In this document: positions 1 to 7,695 of the stretch, in pieces
Layout of the letters: each line of letters begins with the position of its first letter
Numbering within the stretch: position 1 is the stretch's first letter
Assembly (NCBI RefSeq): GCF_033344935.1
Contig: NZ_JAWPMM010000001.1
Location: forward strand, 4,491,501-4,555,500
DNA length: 64,000 nt
Origin: Reichenbachiella sp.
GTDB lineage: Bacteria > Bacteroidota > Bacteroidia > Cytophagales > Cyclobacteriaceae
Direction of reading: 5' to 3'
Made by a program: the position numbers and the translations under genes
Notes under the pieces: generated by a model
Databases searched by the model: none
Seen by the model: only the letters and a program-made list of their open reading frames with translations
Told to the model about the DNA's origin: nothing

Positions 1-2
1 CC

Positions 3-542
3 AAAGGGTGGGCACAACAATTTCACCTGGGTGCCCTTCGAAACAACAACGAACGCGCGCATAGAGAGATAGGCCCAGATACTGGGTACGATTCTATGGG
101 TGACTATAGCCAAGCCGTGCGATTGTCTAAGTTCTTCAATAACCTAGACAACACCGATCAGCTAGCTAAAACGATCATTTACAATCTAAATCCTCGTGAC
201 AATGATATGTTTGCCACCATGGCTGGAAATTTCAACGATGGCAAAATCATTGGTAAAATGCAATTTGGCACGGGCTGGTGGTTTTTGGATCAGAAGCAGG
301 GCATGGAGGATCAGATGAACGCGCTCTCCAACATGGGACTGCTCAGCAGATTTATTGGTATGCTGACGGACTCCAGGAGTTTCTTGTCTTTTCCTAGACA
401 TGAATATTTCAGACGTATCTTATGTAATCTCATCGGCACCGACGTAATGAACGGAGAGCTTCCTCATGATATGGTTCAGCTGGGGCTGATGGTTGAAAAC
501 ATTTGCTATAACAATGCAAAAAACTATTTCGACTCTGAATAA
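3..542 (+). CDS. uxaC: Glucuronate isomerase, C-terminal part (5' end outside window)
   Basis: The reading frame is open from base 3, so the start lies left of the window and about 179 residues remain of a family usually near 470. UxaC interconverts D-glucuronate/D-fructuronate and D-galacturonate/D-tagaturonate in the cytoplasm. Visible family signatures are WAQQFHLGALRNNN near the left edge, GPDTGYDS, the FGTGWWF segment, and MLTDSRSFLSFPRHEYFRR close to the C-terminus, which are typical of the C-terminal half of uronate isomerases. It is followed after about 105 bases by a TRAP transporter, and a LacI-type operator lies in that gap. This fits a uronate catabolic operon whose earlier genes are off the left edge. 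Seen: motifs and open 5' end. Known: enzyme activity. Inferred: role in the same regulon as kduI/kduD. Confidence 0.93.
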   Translation, partial: KGWAQQFHLGALRNNNERAHREIGPDTGYDSMGDYSQAVRLSKFFNNLDNTDQLAKTIIYNLNPRDNDMFATMAGNFNDGKIIGKMQFGTGWWFLDQKQGMEDQMNALSNMGLLSRFIGMLTDSRSFLSFPRHEYFRRILCNLIGTDVMNGELPHDMVQLGLMVENICYNNAKNYFDSE

Positions 543-602
543 TAAAATGACAACAGAGTCGCGGCTGATTCACAAAACAATTTGCAATAAAACTTGTCAA
601 TG

Positions 603-622
603 AAATACAATCGATTGTATTT
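603..622. promoter_or_regulatory. Perfect 20-bp palindrome, probable LacI-family operator
   Basis: AAATACAATCGATTGTATTT is a perfect inverted repeat with a central CG, the usual design of LacI-family operators. The identical 20 bases occur at 31928-31947 between kduI and a LacI-family regulator gene. Here the palindrome lies 26 bases before the preferred start of the TRAP binding protein. It is therefore probably bound by the regulator encoded at 31975-32991, repressing the transporter until uronate intermediates appear. Confidence 0.8.
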
Positions 623-647
623 TGCAGTCAGAAACCTAATTTTCAAG

Positions 648-1634
648 ATGGTAATCAAAAGAACATTGCTAAGACTTCTCATTATTATGGCGCTGCCCGT
701 TGTAATGAGCTGTCAATCTTCAAGTAATCAGCGTGCACTCAAGCTCGCCCACGGCCTGAATGAATCACATCCCGTACATGTGGGGCTGATGGAAATGGGA
801 AGGCTGCTGAGTGAGATATCCGGAGGTCAGATGACCATGGATATTTATGCCAATGGACAACTTGGACAAGAACGTGACCTAATGGAATTACTACAAATAG
901 GCAGTCTTGATATGACTAAAGTTTCTGCTGGATCGATGGAGAATTTCGTTCCCGAGTTTAAGGTTTTGACCTTACCTTATCTTTTTTCAGACTCTACGCA
1001 TACGTGGAACGTGCTTCAAGGAGAGATCGGGGAAAATTTGCTTTCAAAAGGCGATCAGTATCGACTCAGAGGCTTGTGCTTTTATGATGCAGGCAGTAGA
1101 AGTTTTTACTCCAAGGAAGCACCTATTAATTCACCCAAAAACCTTGAAGGACTCAAGGTCCGTGTGATGAATAGCCAATCGGCTTTCAATATGGTAAATG
1201 CGCTCGGTGGCTCGCCTACGCCGGTTTCTTTTGGTGAGCTATACACGGCTTTGCAGCAAGGTGTGGTAGATGCAGCTGAAAACAATGCACCTAGCTTTTA
1301 TACTTCCAGACATTATGAAATCTGCAAGCACTATTCGATTGATCAGCATACTACTGTTCCCGATGTACTCATCGTAAGTACCTATCTCTGGGATAAACTC
1401 AATGAGCAGGAAAGAAAATGGCTTCAACAAGCCGCCGATCAATCTGTAGAGTATCAAAAACAAGTATGGGCCAGTTCGGTTCAGGAAAGCTTAGCCGCAG
1501 TACAAAAGGCCGGTGTGAAAATCTACCATCCAGAAAAAGGCCCATTTCAAGAGAAGGTAGCCAAGCTTTACGATGAGTTCAAATCTCAGCCGGAGATGTA
1601 CCAACTCATTCAAGACATTCAAGCAGCTAAATAA
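648..1634 (+). CDS. TRAP transporter solute-binding lipoprotein (DctP family)
   Basis: Extracytoplasmic receptor of a tripartite ATP-independent periplasmic transporter; delivers an organic acid to the membrane subunits encoded next. About 328 residues. The first residues form a signal peptide ending in PVVMSC, a lipobox, so the receptor is probably membrane anchored rather than free in the periplasm. Family signatures are LAHGLNESHPVH at the mature N-terminus, the GSPTPVSFGELYTALQQGVVDAAENN block, and the conserved Arg in KVRVMNS that normally pairs with the ligand carboxylate. ATG 648 was chosen because in-frame ATG 600 and TTG 594 would place the 603-622 operator inside the coding region and give an overlong signal peptide. 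Uronate (glucuronate or a 4-deoxy ketouronate) is the likely ligand from uxaC upstream and the shared operator; dicarboxylates cannot be excluded. Confidence 0.88.
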   Translation: MVIKRTLLRLLIIMALPVVMSCQSSSNQRALKLAHGLNESHPVHVGLMEMGRLLSEISGGQMTMDIYANGQLGQERDLMELLQIGSLDMTKVSAGSMENFVPEFKVLTLPYLFSDSTHTWNVLQGEIGENLLSKGDQYRLRGLCFYDAGSRSFYSKEAPINSPKNLEGLKVRVMNSQSAFNMVNALGGSPTPVSFGELYTALQQGVVDAAENNAPSFYTSRHYEICKHYSIDQHTTVPDVLIVSTYLWDKLNEQERKWLQQAADQSVEYQKQVWASSVQESLAAVQKAGVKIYHPEKGPFQEKVAKLYDEFKSQPEMYQLIQDIQAAK

Positions 1635-1645
1635 GATCACGCGCT

Positions 1646-2110
1646 ATGAGAGAAAAAATAGATCAAATATTAGAATATGTATTGAGTGTGTTGCTCGGCC
1701 TGATGGTGCTCAATGTACTGTGGCAGGTGACCTCACGCTTTTTACTCAATGACCCCAGTGCATTTACCGACGAGCTATCTCGCTATCTACTCATTTGGGT
1801 AGGACTGCTGGGTGCTGCTTATGCCTCAGGCAAGGGCATGCACGTGGCGATAGAATTGCTCGAAAGAGCGCTCAGTGAGAGACAAAAAAGAATTCAACAG
1901 TTGGCTATCCAAGCGATCGTCATCGTGTTCGCCTTTTTGGTGTTGATTGTGGGTGGTATTCGCTTGGTGGATATATCGTTTGACCTGGGGCAAACCAGCT
2001 CGGCGATGCAAATCCCTTTGGGCTATGTCTATCTCGCCCTTCCGCTCAGCGGCTTACTGATCGCCTACTATGCTGTATCTGATTTTTTCAACTTGCTCAA
2101 AAAGAACTAA
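1646..2110 (+). CDS. TRAP transporter small membrane subunit (DctQ family)
   Basis: 154 residues with four predicted membrane spans (roughly residues 14-34, 48-66, 87-108 and 128-148), the standard size and layout of the DctQ subunit that bridges the binding protein and the large permease. The sequence DELSRYLLIWVGLLGAAYAS is the typical DctQ signature around helix 2. It starts 11 bases after the binding protein and its stop overlaps the start of the large subunit by one base, so the three genes are translationally coupled. Part of the predicted uronate uptake operon. Confidence 0.9.
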   Translation: MREKIDQILEYVLSVLLGLMVLNVLWQVTSRFLLNDPSAFTDELSRYLLIWVGLLGAAYASGKGMHVAIELLERALSERQKRIQQLAIQAIVIVFAFLVLIVGGIRLVDISFDLGQTSSAMQIPLGYVYLALPLSGLLIAYYAVSDFFNLLKKN

Positions 2111-3402
2111 TGGAAAATATTGAAGTAATTGTACTTGTACTGGGATTCCTAACACTATTAGCCATAGGCGTGCCTGTGGCCTATAGTGTGGGCTTGGCCT
2201 CTTTAGTCACTATTTTGATCAACATCGACACGCTACCTGCTTTCACCACGATCGCGCAGCGTATGGCGACGGGGCTCGATAGTTTTTCTTTGTTGGCCAT
2301 CCCGTTTTTTATTCTGGCCGGACAAATCATGAATCAAGGGGGCATTGCTCACCGATTGATCGCTTTCGCGAAAGCTTTGGTGGGCTCTTTTCCAGGAGGG
2401 TTGGCCTATGTCAACATCATCGGGGCGATGCTGTTTGGTGCCATATCGGGTTCGGCCATGGCAGCGGTGTCTGCCATCGGGGGAACATTAGGGCCTCGCA
2501 TGGAAAAAGAAGGGTATGAAAAATCTTATAGCGCAGCGGTTAACATCGCTTCGTCTACAACGGGACTAGTGATTCCTCCCTCTAACATCTTGATTGTCTA
2601 TTCGCTGGCCAGTGGAGGGGTGTCGATTGCGGCGCTCTTTTTGGCGGGGTATATACCGGGGTTATTGATGGGATTGGCACTGATGCTAGTAGCATATATC
2701 TATGCCAAAATCAAAAATTACCCAAGTGGAGACAAATCTAGCTTCGGCCAAATACTCAAAACCTTTATTCAGGCCTTTCCAAGTTTGATGATGTTGGTGG
2801 TAGTTATAGGCGGAATTGTCGCAGGGATTTTCACGGCAACAGAAGCATCGGGTATTGCCGTGCTGTACACGTTTGTATTGTCCTTGGTTTACAAAGAATT
2901 GACTGTAGAGAAAATCAGACAAATCACCATTGGGTCTGTAGGGACTACGGCTGTAGTAGCGCTATTGATCGCTTGCTCGATGAGTATGTCTTGGGTGATG
3001 GCGTATGCCGACATCCCACAGGCGGTTACGGCTGGCTTACTCAGCATCTCTGACAATCCATGGGTGATTCTATTGCTGATTAACTTACTACTGTTGGCTG
3101 TCGGAATTTTTATGGATATGACACCGGCTGTATTGATCTTTACTCCGATCTTCTTGCCTGTGGTGACTGCTATAGGCATTGACCCAGTTCATTTTGGGAT
3201 CATCATGGTGATGAATCTATGCATCGGGCTATGTACGCCTCCTGTAGGTTCGGTGTTATTCGTAGGCATCGGCGTAGCCGGCATCTCTCTGGACAAGGTG
3301 ATCAAGCCACTCATTCCGCTATTTATTGCCATGATCATCGTGCTGATGCTCGTGACTTACATCCCAGAACTGAGCCTCTTCTTACCAGGATTATTTGAGT
3401 AA
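2110..3402 (+). CDS. TRAP transporter large permease (DctM family)
   Basis: 430 residues, hydrophobic throughout with about 12 spans; DctM is the sodium- or proton-coupled transport subunit. Recognisable family blocks are LAIPFFILAGQIMNQGGIAHRL near residue 65, GAISGSAMAAVSAIGGTLGPRM near 110, SSTTGLVIPPSNILIVYS near 150, and PPVGSVLFVGIGVAG near 380. Length is normal. It is the last gene of the dctPQM-like operon; no clear terminator is visible in the 164 bases before the next gene. Confidence 0.93.
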   Translation: MENIEVIVLVLGFLTLLAIGVPVAYSVGLASLVTILINIDTLPAFTTIAQRMATGLDSFSLLAIPFFILAGQIMNQGGIAHRLIAFAKALVGSFPGGLAYVNIIGAMLFGAISGSAMAAVSAIGGTLGPRMEKEGYEKSYSAAVNIASSTTGLVIPPSNILIVYSLASGGVSIAALFLAGYIPGLLMGLALMLVAYIYAKIKNYPSGDKSSFGQILKTFIQAFPSLMMLVVVIGGIVAGIFTATEASGIAVLYTFVLSLVYKELTVEKIRQITIGSVGTTAVVALLIACSMSMSWVMAYADIPQAVTAGLLSISDNPWVILLLINLLLLAVGIFMDMTPAVLIFTPIFLPVVTAIGIDPVHFGIIMVMNLCIGLCTPPVGSVLFVGIGVAGISLDKVIKPLIPLFIAMIIVLMLVTYIPELSLFLPGLFE

Positions 3403-3566
3403 AATTTTGTAAAGCAACACATAACGATAGCACTAGTTAAGCCGACCGTCTATGAGGTAGAGTCCGTTTGAATAGTAAAAAAGTCAGCTGTATTCAGTAT
3501 ATTGAAAACGCCAAAAGTACACCTAGTTCAACAACGGGTATGTTTTAAACAAAACTACAGCTAACA

Positions 3567-4526
3567 ATGAGAAAGATATTTATGTCGATCACAGTAATAC
3601 TGTGCTTCGCTCAACCCACATTCAGCCAATCGTATAAAGTTGGAATTCTTTTTGATCAATTTGCAAGCGTAAGGTGGACCATAGATTCTATGCATCTTAG
3701 GCAATCATTTGAAGCACTTGATATGTCTGTAGACATACAAGTGGCACATTCCCAATTGGAAGTTCAAAAGCAGCAAGCACGTGCTATGATTGAAGCTCAG
3801 GTAGATGCTCTGATCATCGTTGCGGTAGATGGTTCGAAGCTTGAAGATATTGTCGCCGAGGCCAAATCCAATAACATAGTGGTAGTAGCTTATGCAAGGC
3901 CAATTCTATCTAGTGACATTGATTTTTTTATAGGGTATAACAATGCCGAAGTAGGTCAACAACAGGCGCTGTCAGTAATTAAGTCAATGGACCAAGGGAA
4001 GGTCATGCTCATCAACGGCCCTTCCTCAGATAACAATGCGGTTGTTTTTAGGGACAATCAATTACAAGTACTACAGCCCTATTTGGAGTCTGGTGCCATT
4101 CAAATTGTCAATGATATCATACTGGAGAGTTGGGATGAAATGTCAGTACTACTTAAACTCTATGAGATTAAACCAAATATGGAAGAAATAAATGCTGTCA
4201 TAGCTGCTACTGACAATTGCGTTAAAGCATTAATGGAATATGTGAATGATGAGGAGATATTAAAAAAAATATACATAACTGGACAAGATCCCACCTCAGA
4301 AACTATTTATCGAATTGAAAAGAGTATTCAAAATATGACTGCATTAAAGCCTATTCAACCTCTTGGAAAAAAAACAGCCAGTTTGACTCGTGCACTTCTC
4401 ATGGGGGAAAAGGACCTAAAATTTTCAACCTTGAACATAGAAGGAAATACTCTAAACGCATATTTATTTAACCCAACTATTATTAATGAAGACAATATTG
4501 ACGTATTTAAAGTATTGATTAAATAA
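3567..4526 (+). CDS. Periplasmic sugar-binding protein-like (Peripla_BP_4 type), orphan
   Basis: 319 residues with a cleavable signal peptide ending near FSQS. The fold signature is that of ABC sugar receptors such as xylose- or ribose-binding proteins: a beta-strand start (YKVGILFDQF), DALIIVAVDGSKL, the VVVAYARPILSSDIDFFIGYNN block, and a late segment KKIYITGQDPTSET. No ABC ATPase or permease is nearby, so import by an ABC system is unlikely from context. In Bacteroidota such orphan receptors often serve as sensor partners. The next gene encodes a membrane LytTR regulator, which could be that partner, but it is 0.3 kb away and this is inference. The base composition is more AT-rich than the TRAP operon before it. 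Confidence 0.75.
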   Translation: MRKIFMSITVILCFAQPTFSQSYKVGILFDQFASVRWTIDSMHLRQSFEALDMSVDIQVAHSQLEVQKQQARAMIEAQVDALIIVAVDGSKLEDIVAEAKSNNIVVVAYARPILSSDIDFFIGYNNAEVGQQQALSVIKSMDQGKVMLINGPSSDNNAVVFRDNQLQVLQPYLESGAIQIVNDIILESWDEMSVLLKLYEIKPNMEEINAVIAATDNCVKALMEYVNDEEILKKIYITGQDPTSETIYRIEKSIQNMTALKPIQPLGKKTASLTRALLMGEKDLKFSTLNIEGNTLNAYLFNPTIINEDNIDVFKVLIK

Positions 4527-4851
4527 TTATTTCGGCATATTCAATTTTATTTCTTCTGGCTTATTATTTCACAAAATCTCATGAAAAAAGTCGTACCCAA
4601 ACAAGAGCACGACTTTCAACACCTAATACTTTGTAATTATTATTTTGGCACAAACGTAAATGTAAACATCTAGGTAGGTGCTGGGTAGTAAACTACTATT
4701 CCGTTGATCGGGATACTGTATCACCGACTCATTACTCAGTTAGTTTTGATGAATTCAGAATATCAAGCTTGAAAAAACAGACGCTTTGAGCACTCTACTT
4801 AGAAAAATTCTTTTTAAGATTTAAGAAGAAAATATAAATTGAAAGTTAAAA
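4527..4851. other. Intergenic region with one weak hairpin
   Basis: No coding frame is supported here. An 8-bp perfect stem (AAAGTCGT at 4587-4594, ACGACTTT at 4609-4616, 14-base loop) lies about 60 bases after the binding-protein gene. It could end that transcript, although no T-run follows. The rest is AT-rich leader sequence of the LytTR gene; I see no repeat or RNA gene in it. Confidence 0.4.
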
Positions 4852-5697
4852 ATATTCAGGATTATCGAACACATCAGAAATTCCATTGGCCGGTTTTTTA
4901 ACCAACCTTTTTCTGCCCTAGACAGTAAGAAAAGTCGTTGGACTCTGGTTTGTATCACTGGCATGTATGGTATCCTTTTTATGCATTTGTATGTGCCATT
5001 TAATGTACAAAAATGGCCTCAAAATGCTAGCATACCTGAATACGTATACCTAACTGCCTTTGGCCTGGTCGCATGGATTTATCTGATCATAACGCAAATA
5101 GCTATCAAAGAGCTTTTACATTTTCAACAATTTACTAATAGACACTTTATTATATGGACTATAGTAGAATTGCTCTTTCTCAGTTTACTGATGATGTTCT
5201 TGTTTGGCGACCTAAAGCTAAATTTATTGCATGAGTACTGGTTGGCATTTAAACTAACGTTGCTTGTCGGCGTCATCCCATACTCTGGAGTCATATTATA
5301 TTTCAAATTATTAGAGAAAAACAAAACCACTATTTCGACTAATCATCTGGTAAAGATTACCGATTCTAATAGTGACCTCAAGCTGGTCGTAGACAATAGT
5401 CAACTGCTACTTTTAAAATCAGCAGACAACTATGTAGAAATATACTACCTCAAAGATGGTCAGGTCAAAAAAGAGCTGGTTCGGACGACATTGAAAATAC
5501 TTGAGCAACAATTGTCCAGCCAGCCAATTAAAAGGTGTCAGCGATCGTACATGGTAAATATTAATCGGGTGGCCGTTATCCAAAAAAACAGTCAAGGATA
5601 TATTATTGAACTGAATGGATACGATCAACCTATACCCGTTTCTAAAAATTACAAGCAGTATTTTGTAAATCTATTAAATAATCAAGATTCTCAATAA
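4852..5697 (+). CDS. Membrane-bound LytTR-family transcriptional regulator
   Basis: N-terminal membrane block with about four spans (LVCITGMYGILFMHLYV, VYLTAFGLVAWIYLI, IIWTIVELLFLSLLMMFLF, LTLLVGVIPYSGVILYF), then a cytoplasmic LytTR DNA-binding domain (LLLLKSADNYVEIYY, RCQRSYMVNINRV, and PIPVSKNYKQYF at the end). The first ATG in frame is at 4963, but the frame is open upstream to the stop at 4840. That upstream stretch encodes FFNQPFSALDSKKSRW, matching the QPFP-type N-terminal motif common in this Bacteroidota family. The true start is therefore probably a non-ATG codon, ATA 4852 or ATT 4861. Role: membrane-tethered regulator responding to an unknown envelope signal; targets are not evident from sequence. 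Confidence 0.8.
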   Translation: MFRIIEHIRNSIGRFFNQPFSALDSKKSRWTLVCITGMYGILFMHLYVPFNVQKWPQNASIPEYVYLTAFGLVAWIYLIITQIAIKELLHFQQFTNRHFIIWTIVELLFLSLLMMFLFGDLKLNLLHEYWLAFKLTLLVGVIPYSGVILYFKLLEKNKTTISTNHLVKITDSNSDLKLVVDNSQLLLLKSADNYVEIYYLKDGQVKKELVRTTLKILEQQLSSQPIKRCQRSYMVNINRVAVIQKNSQGYIIELNGYDQPIPVSKNYKQYFVNLLNNQDSQ

Positions 5698-5818
5698 AGC
5701 GTTGCATTCACCCCATATCAGTTTGGTTTATCCCTAAACACTTGCCCAATTAGGGTTTCATACTACTTTTCCTAATGTTTACTTAGTTAAGTATATTTAA
5801 TTAAAAGAACATTTATAT

Positions 5819-6502
5819 ATGCGTAAGGATATTGTTGTTTGGGGATTGTGTTTATTGTTCGCATGTAGTTGTACAGAAAATAACAAAAAGGCTGAACAAA
5901 ACGAAACTTCAGGAATATCTTCAACAACGACTGTAAGCACCAATACTAAAGAAGGCGCTCAGCTATTCAATACTTGCGTGGCTTGCCATGGCCAAAATGC
6001 AGAAGGAAATCAATCCTTAGGTGCTCCGTCACTTGTCAACCAGGATGATTGGTATCTCATCAGACAATTGGAGAACTTTAAATCAGGCATTCGTGGTGCC
6101 GATCCTTCGGACGTTCAAGGAACACAAATGGCGACCATGGCCAAATTACTAGACAGCCCGGATAAAGTAAAGACAGTGGTCTCGCACATAAAATCACTTG
6201 CTCCTTCAAGTACTACCAAGACTATAGAGGGAGACCCCAAGGCCGGCAAGCAATATTATAGCATGATCTGCGGAGCGTGTCACAGTGAAGGTGCCATAGG
6301 AAACGAAGCCCTCAATGCTCCAAAACTAGTGGGTACAGACGATTGGTACCTACATAAACAATACAAAAACTTTGCGGATGGAATAAGAGGTTCACATCCA
6401 GAGGACACATTTGGTTCGCAGATGCAAATGATGTCTACTTCATTACCAGATGAGGAAGCGCTATTGAATGTGATTGCCTACATTAAATCTCTTGAGCAAT
6501 GA
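5819..6502 (+). CDS. Tandem mono-haem cytochrome c lipoprotein (c4-like)
   Basis: 227 residues. The signal peptide ends in an FACSC region (Cys16/Cys18), suggesting lipid anchoring. Two homologous class I cytochrome c domains follow, with haem motifs CVACH (residues 53-57) and CGACH (151-155). Each domain has the GxPxL...DDWYL..Q..NF..GIRG pattern and a late Met-containing QM segment for the sixth haem ligand. This two-domain plan resembles cytochrome c4 electron shuttles. Its end overlaps the peroxidase start by four bases, so the two are coupled. Probable role: periplasmic electron carrier feeding or draining the downstream di-haem enzyme and the haem-tailed beta-helix protein. Confidence 0.9.
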   Translation: MRKDIVVWGLCLLFACSCTENNKKAEQNETSGISSTTTVSTNTKEGAQLFNTCVACHGQNAEGNQSLGAPSLVNQDDWYLIRQLENFKSGIRGADPSDVQGTQMATMAKLLDSPDKVKTVVSHIKSLAPSSTTKTIEGDPKAGKQYYSMICGACHSEGAIGNEALNAPKLVGTDDWYLHKQYKNFADGIRGSHPEDTFGSQMQMMSTSLPDEEALLNVIAYIKSLEQ

Positions 6503-7677
6503 GAAAAGGTTTTTTTACTGCTGCTTTACTATTGGGTGCAACTGTACTGTTCATTCGGTTCAACTATGCATTGAGAGATCACGATGCCATCATACAGCTC
6601 TGTGACACATGTCCTCCGGGTTTTGAGCTTACCAGTGATAATGAATGCGAGCCGCGCAACTTGTACATGATGTACAGTTCATTAAATGACAAAGGCGTAG
6701 GTGGACTAAAAACAGCATTACCTGCGGTTCGAGCAGGCTTTTCTCCTCAGCAAATTGATTTAGGACGTTACTTGTTTTTCGACCCTGTTTTATCCAAAGA
6801 TGGTACAATCTCTTGTGCTACCTGCCACGATCCGGACAAGGGGTTTAGCGATGGCTTGGCGCAAAGTGTGGGTATAGATAACTATGTATTGCCCAGATCG
6901 GCGCCATCTCTGTGGAATGTCGCCTACATGCAACGCTTCTTCTGGGATGGCAGAGCCACTACACTCGAAGAACAAATGAAAGGTCCGCTCTATGATGCGC
7001 ATGAAATGGGAAATAACCCAGACTCACTACTGGCCACTCTCAATGGCATTGAGGAATACCAAAAGCTTTTTTCAATTGCGTTTCCTGAACGCAGGGGCCA
7101 TGAGATCACCTTGCCAGAAATCTATAAGGCCATTGCCGCTTTTGAATCGTCATTGATATCATTGAATAGTAGATATGATCAATACGCACATGGCTATGCA
7201 GATGCTCTGTCCCCAAAGGAAAAAGAAGGACTCAATGTTTTCCGATCTTTTGTGGCGCGATGTGCCGAATGCCATACACCTCCCCTTTTCACCAACCAAC
7301 AAATAGCGGTATTGGGCACGCCAGATCCCGAAGGCATGCCCTTTGATGCCGGCGCTCAGATTCCGATGAACGATTCCACTTTTAGAGGTGGGTTCAAAGT
7401 GCCAAGTCTGAGAAACATTGAAAAAACAGCACCCTACATGCATTCTGGAAGATTTAAAGATTTGAGAGAAACGGTTCAATTTTATACGGATGGCAGAGGA
7501 CATGCCGTACCCGAAAATGAAGAACTCATCATACATTGGCATATATGGGAGCCAAATTTGGCAGATCACGAACTGGATCGATTGGTTGATTTTTTAAAGA
7601 CATTGACTGACGAGACTTTCAAACCAAAAATCCCTGATCAAATACCATCTGACCTGAATTCTAAATTAGCTAATTAA
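6499..7677 (+). CDS. Di-haem cytochrome c peroxidase / MauG family protein
   Basis: 392 residues with an N-terminal signal anchor (FTAALLLGATVLFI). Haem motifs are CATCH (106-110) and CAECH (255-259), each in the family context (ISCATCHDPDKGFSDG; CAECHTPPLFTN). Other family blocks are RNAPSLWN-like RSAPSLWNVAYMQRFFWDGR and the late FKVPSLRNIEKTAPYMHSGRF. Members reduce hydrogen peroxide or oxidise protein or small-molecule substrates in the periplasm. Odd feature: an extra Cys-rich stretch CDTCPPGFELTSDNEC at residues 35-50 before the first domain has no His and is not a haem site; it may form disulfides. The gene sits between a tandem cytochrome and a beta-helix cytochrome, suggesting a dedicated redox chain rather than simple peroxide defence. 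Confidence 0.92.
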   Translation: MRKGFFTAALLLGATVLFIRFNYALRDHDAIIQLCDTCPPGFELTSDNECEPRNLYMMYSSLNDKGVGGLKTALPAVRAGFSPQQIDLGRYLFFDPVLSKDGTISCATCHDPDKGFSDGLAQSVGIDNYVLPRSAPSLWNVAYMQRFFWDGRATTLEEQMKGPLYDAHEMGNNPDSLLATLNGIEEYQKLFSIAFPERRGHEITLPEIYKAIAAFESSLISLNSRYDQYAHGYADALSPKEKEGLNVFRSFVARCAECHTPPLFTNQQIAVLGTPDPEGMPFDAGAQIPMNDSTFRGGFKVPSLRNIEKTAPYMHSGRFKDLRETVQFYTDGRGHAVPENEELIIHWHIWEPNLADHELDRLVDFLKTLTDETFKPKIPDQIPSDLNSKLAN

Positions 7678-7695
7678 AATATCTAAATATAAAAT

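Noticed and set aside
594-647. Longer N-terminus for the TRAP binding protein (TTG 594 or ATG 600)
   Set aside because: It would put the operator inside the coding region and make a signal peptide with a roughly 30-residue pre-region.
7159-7569. Long antisense frame opposite the di-haem peroxidase
   Set aside because: No family signature, no start signal, and the sense strand carries clear haem motifs; it is a composition shadow.
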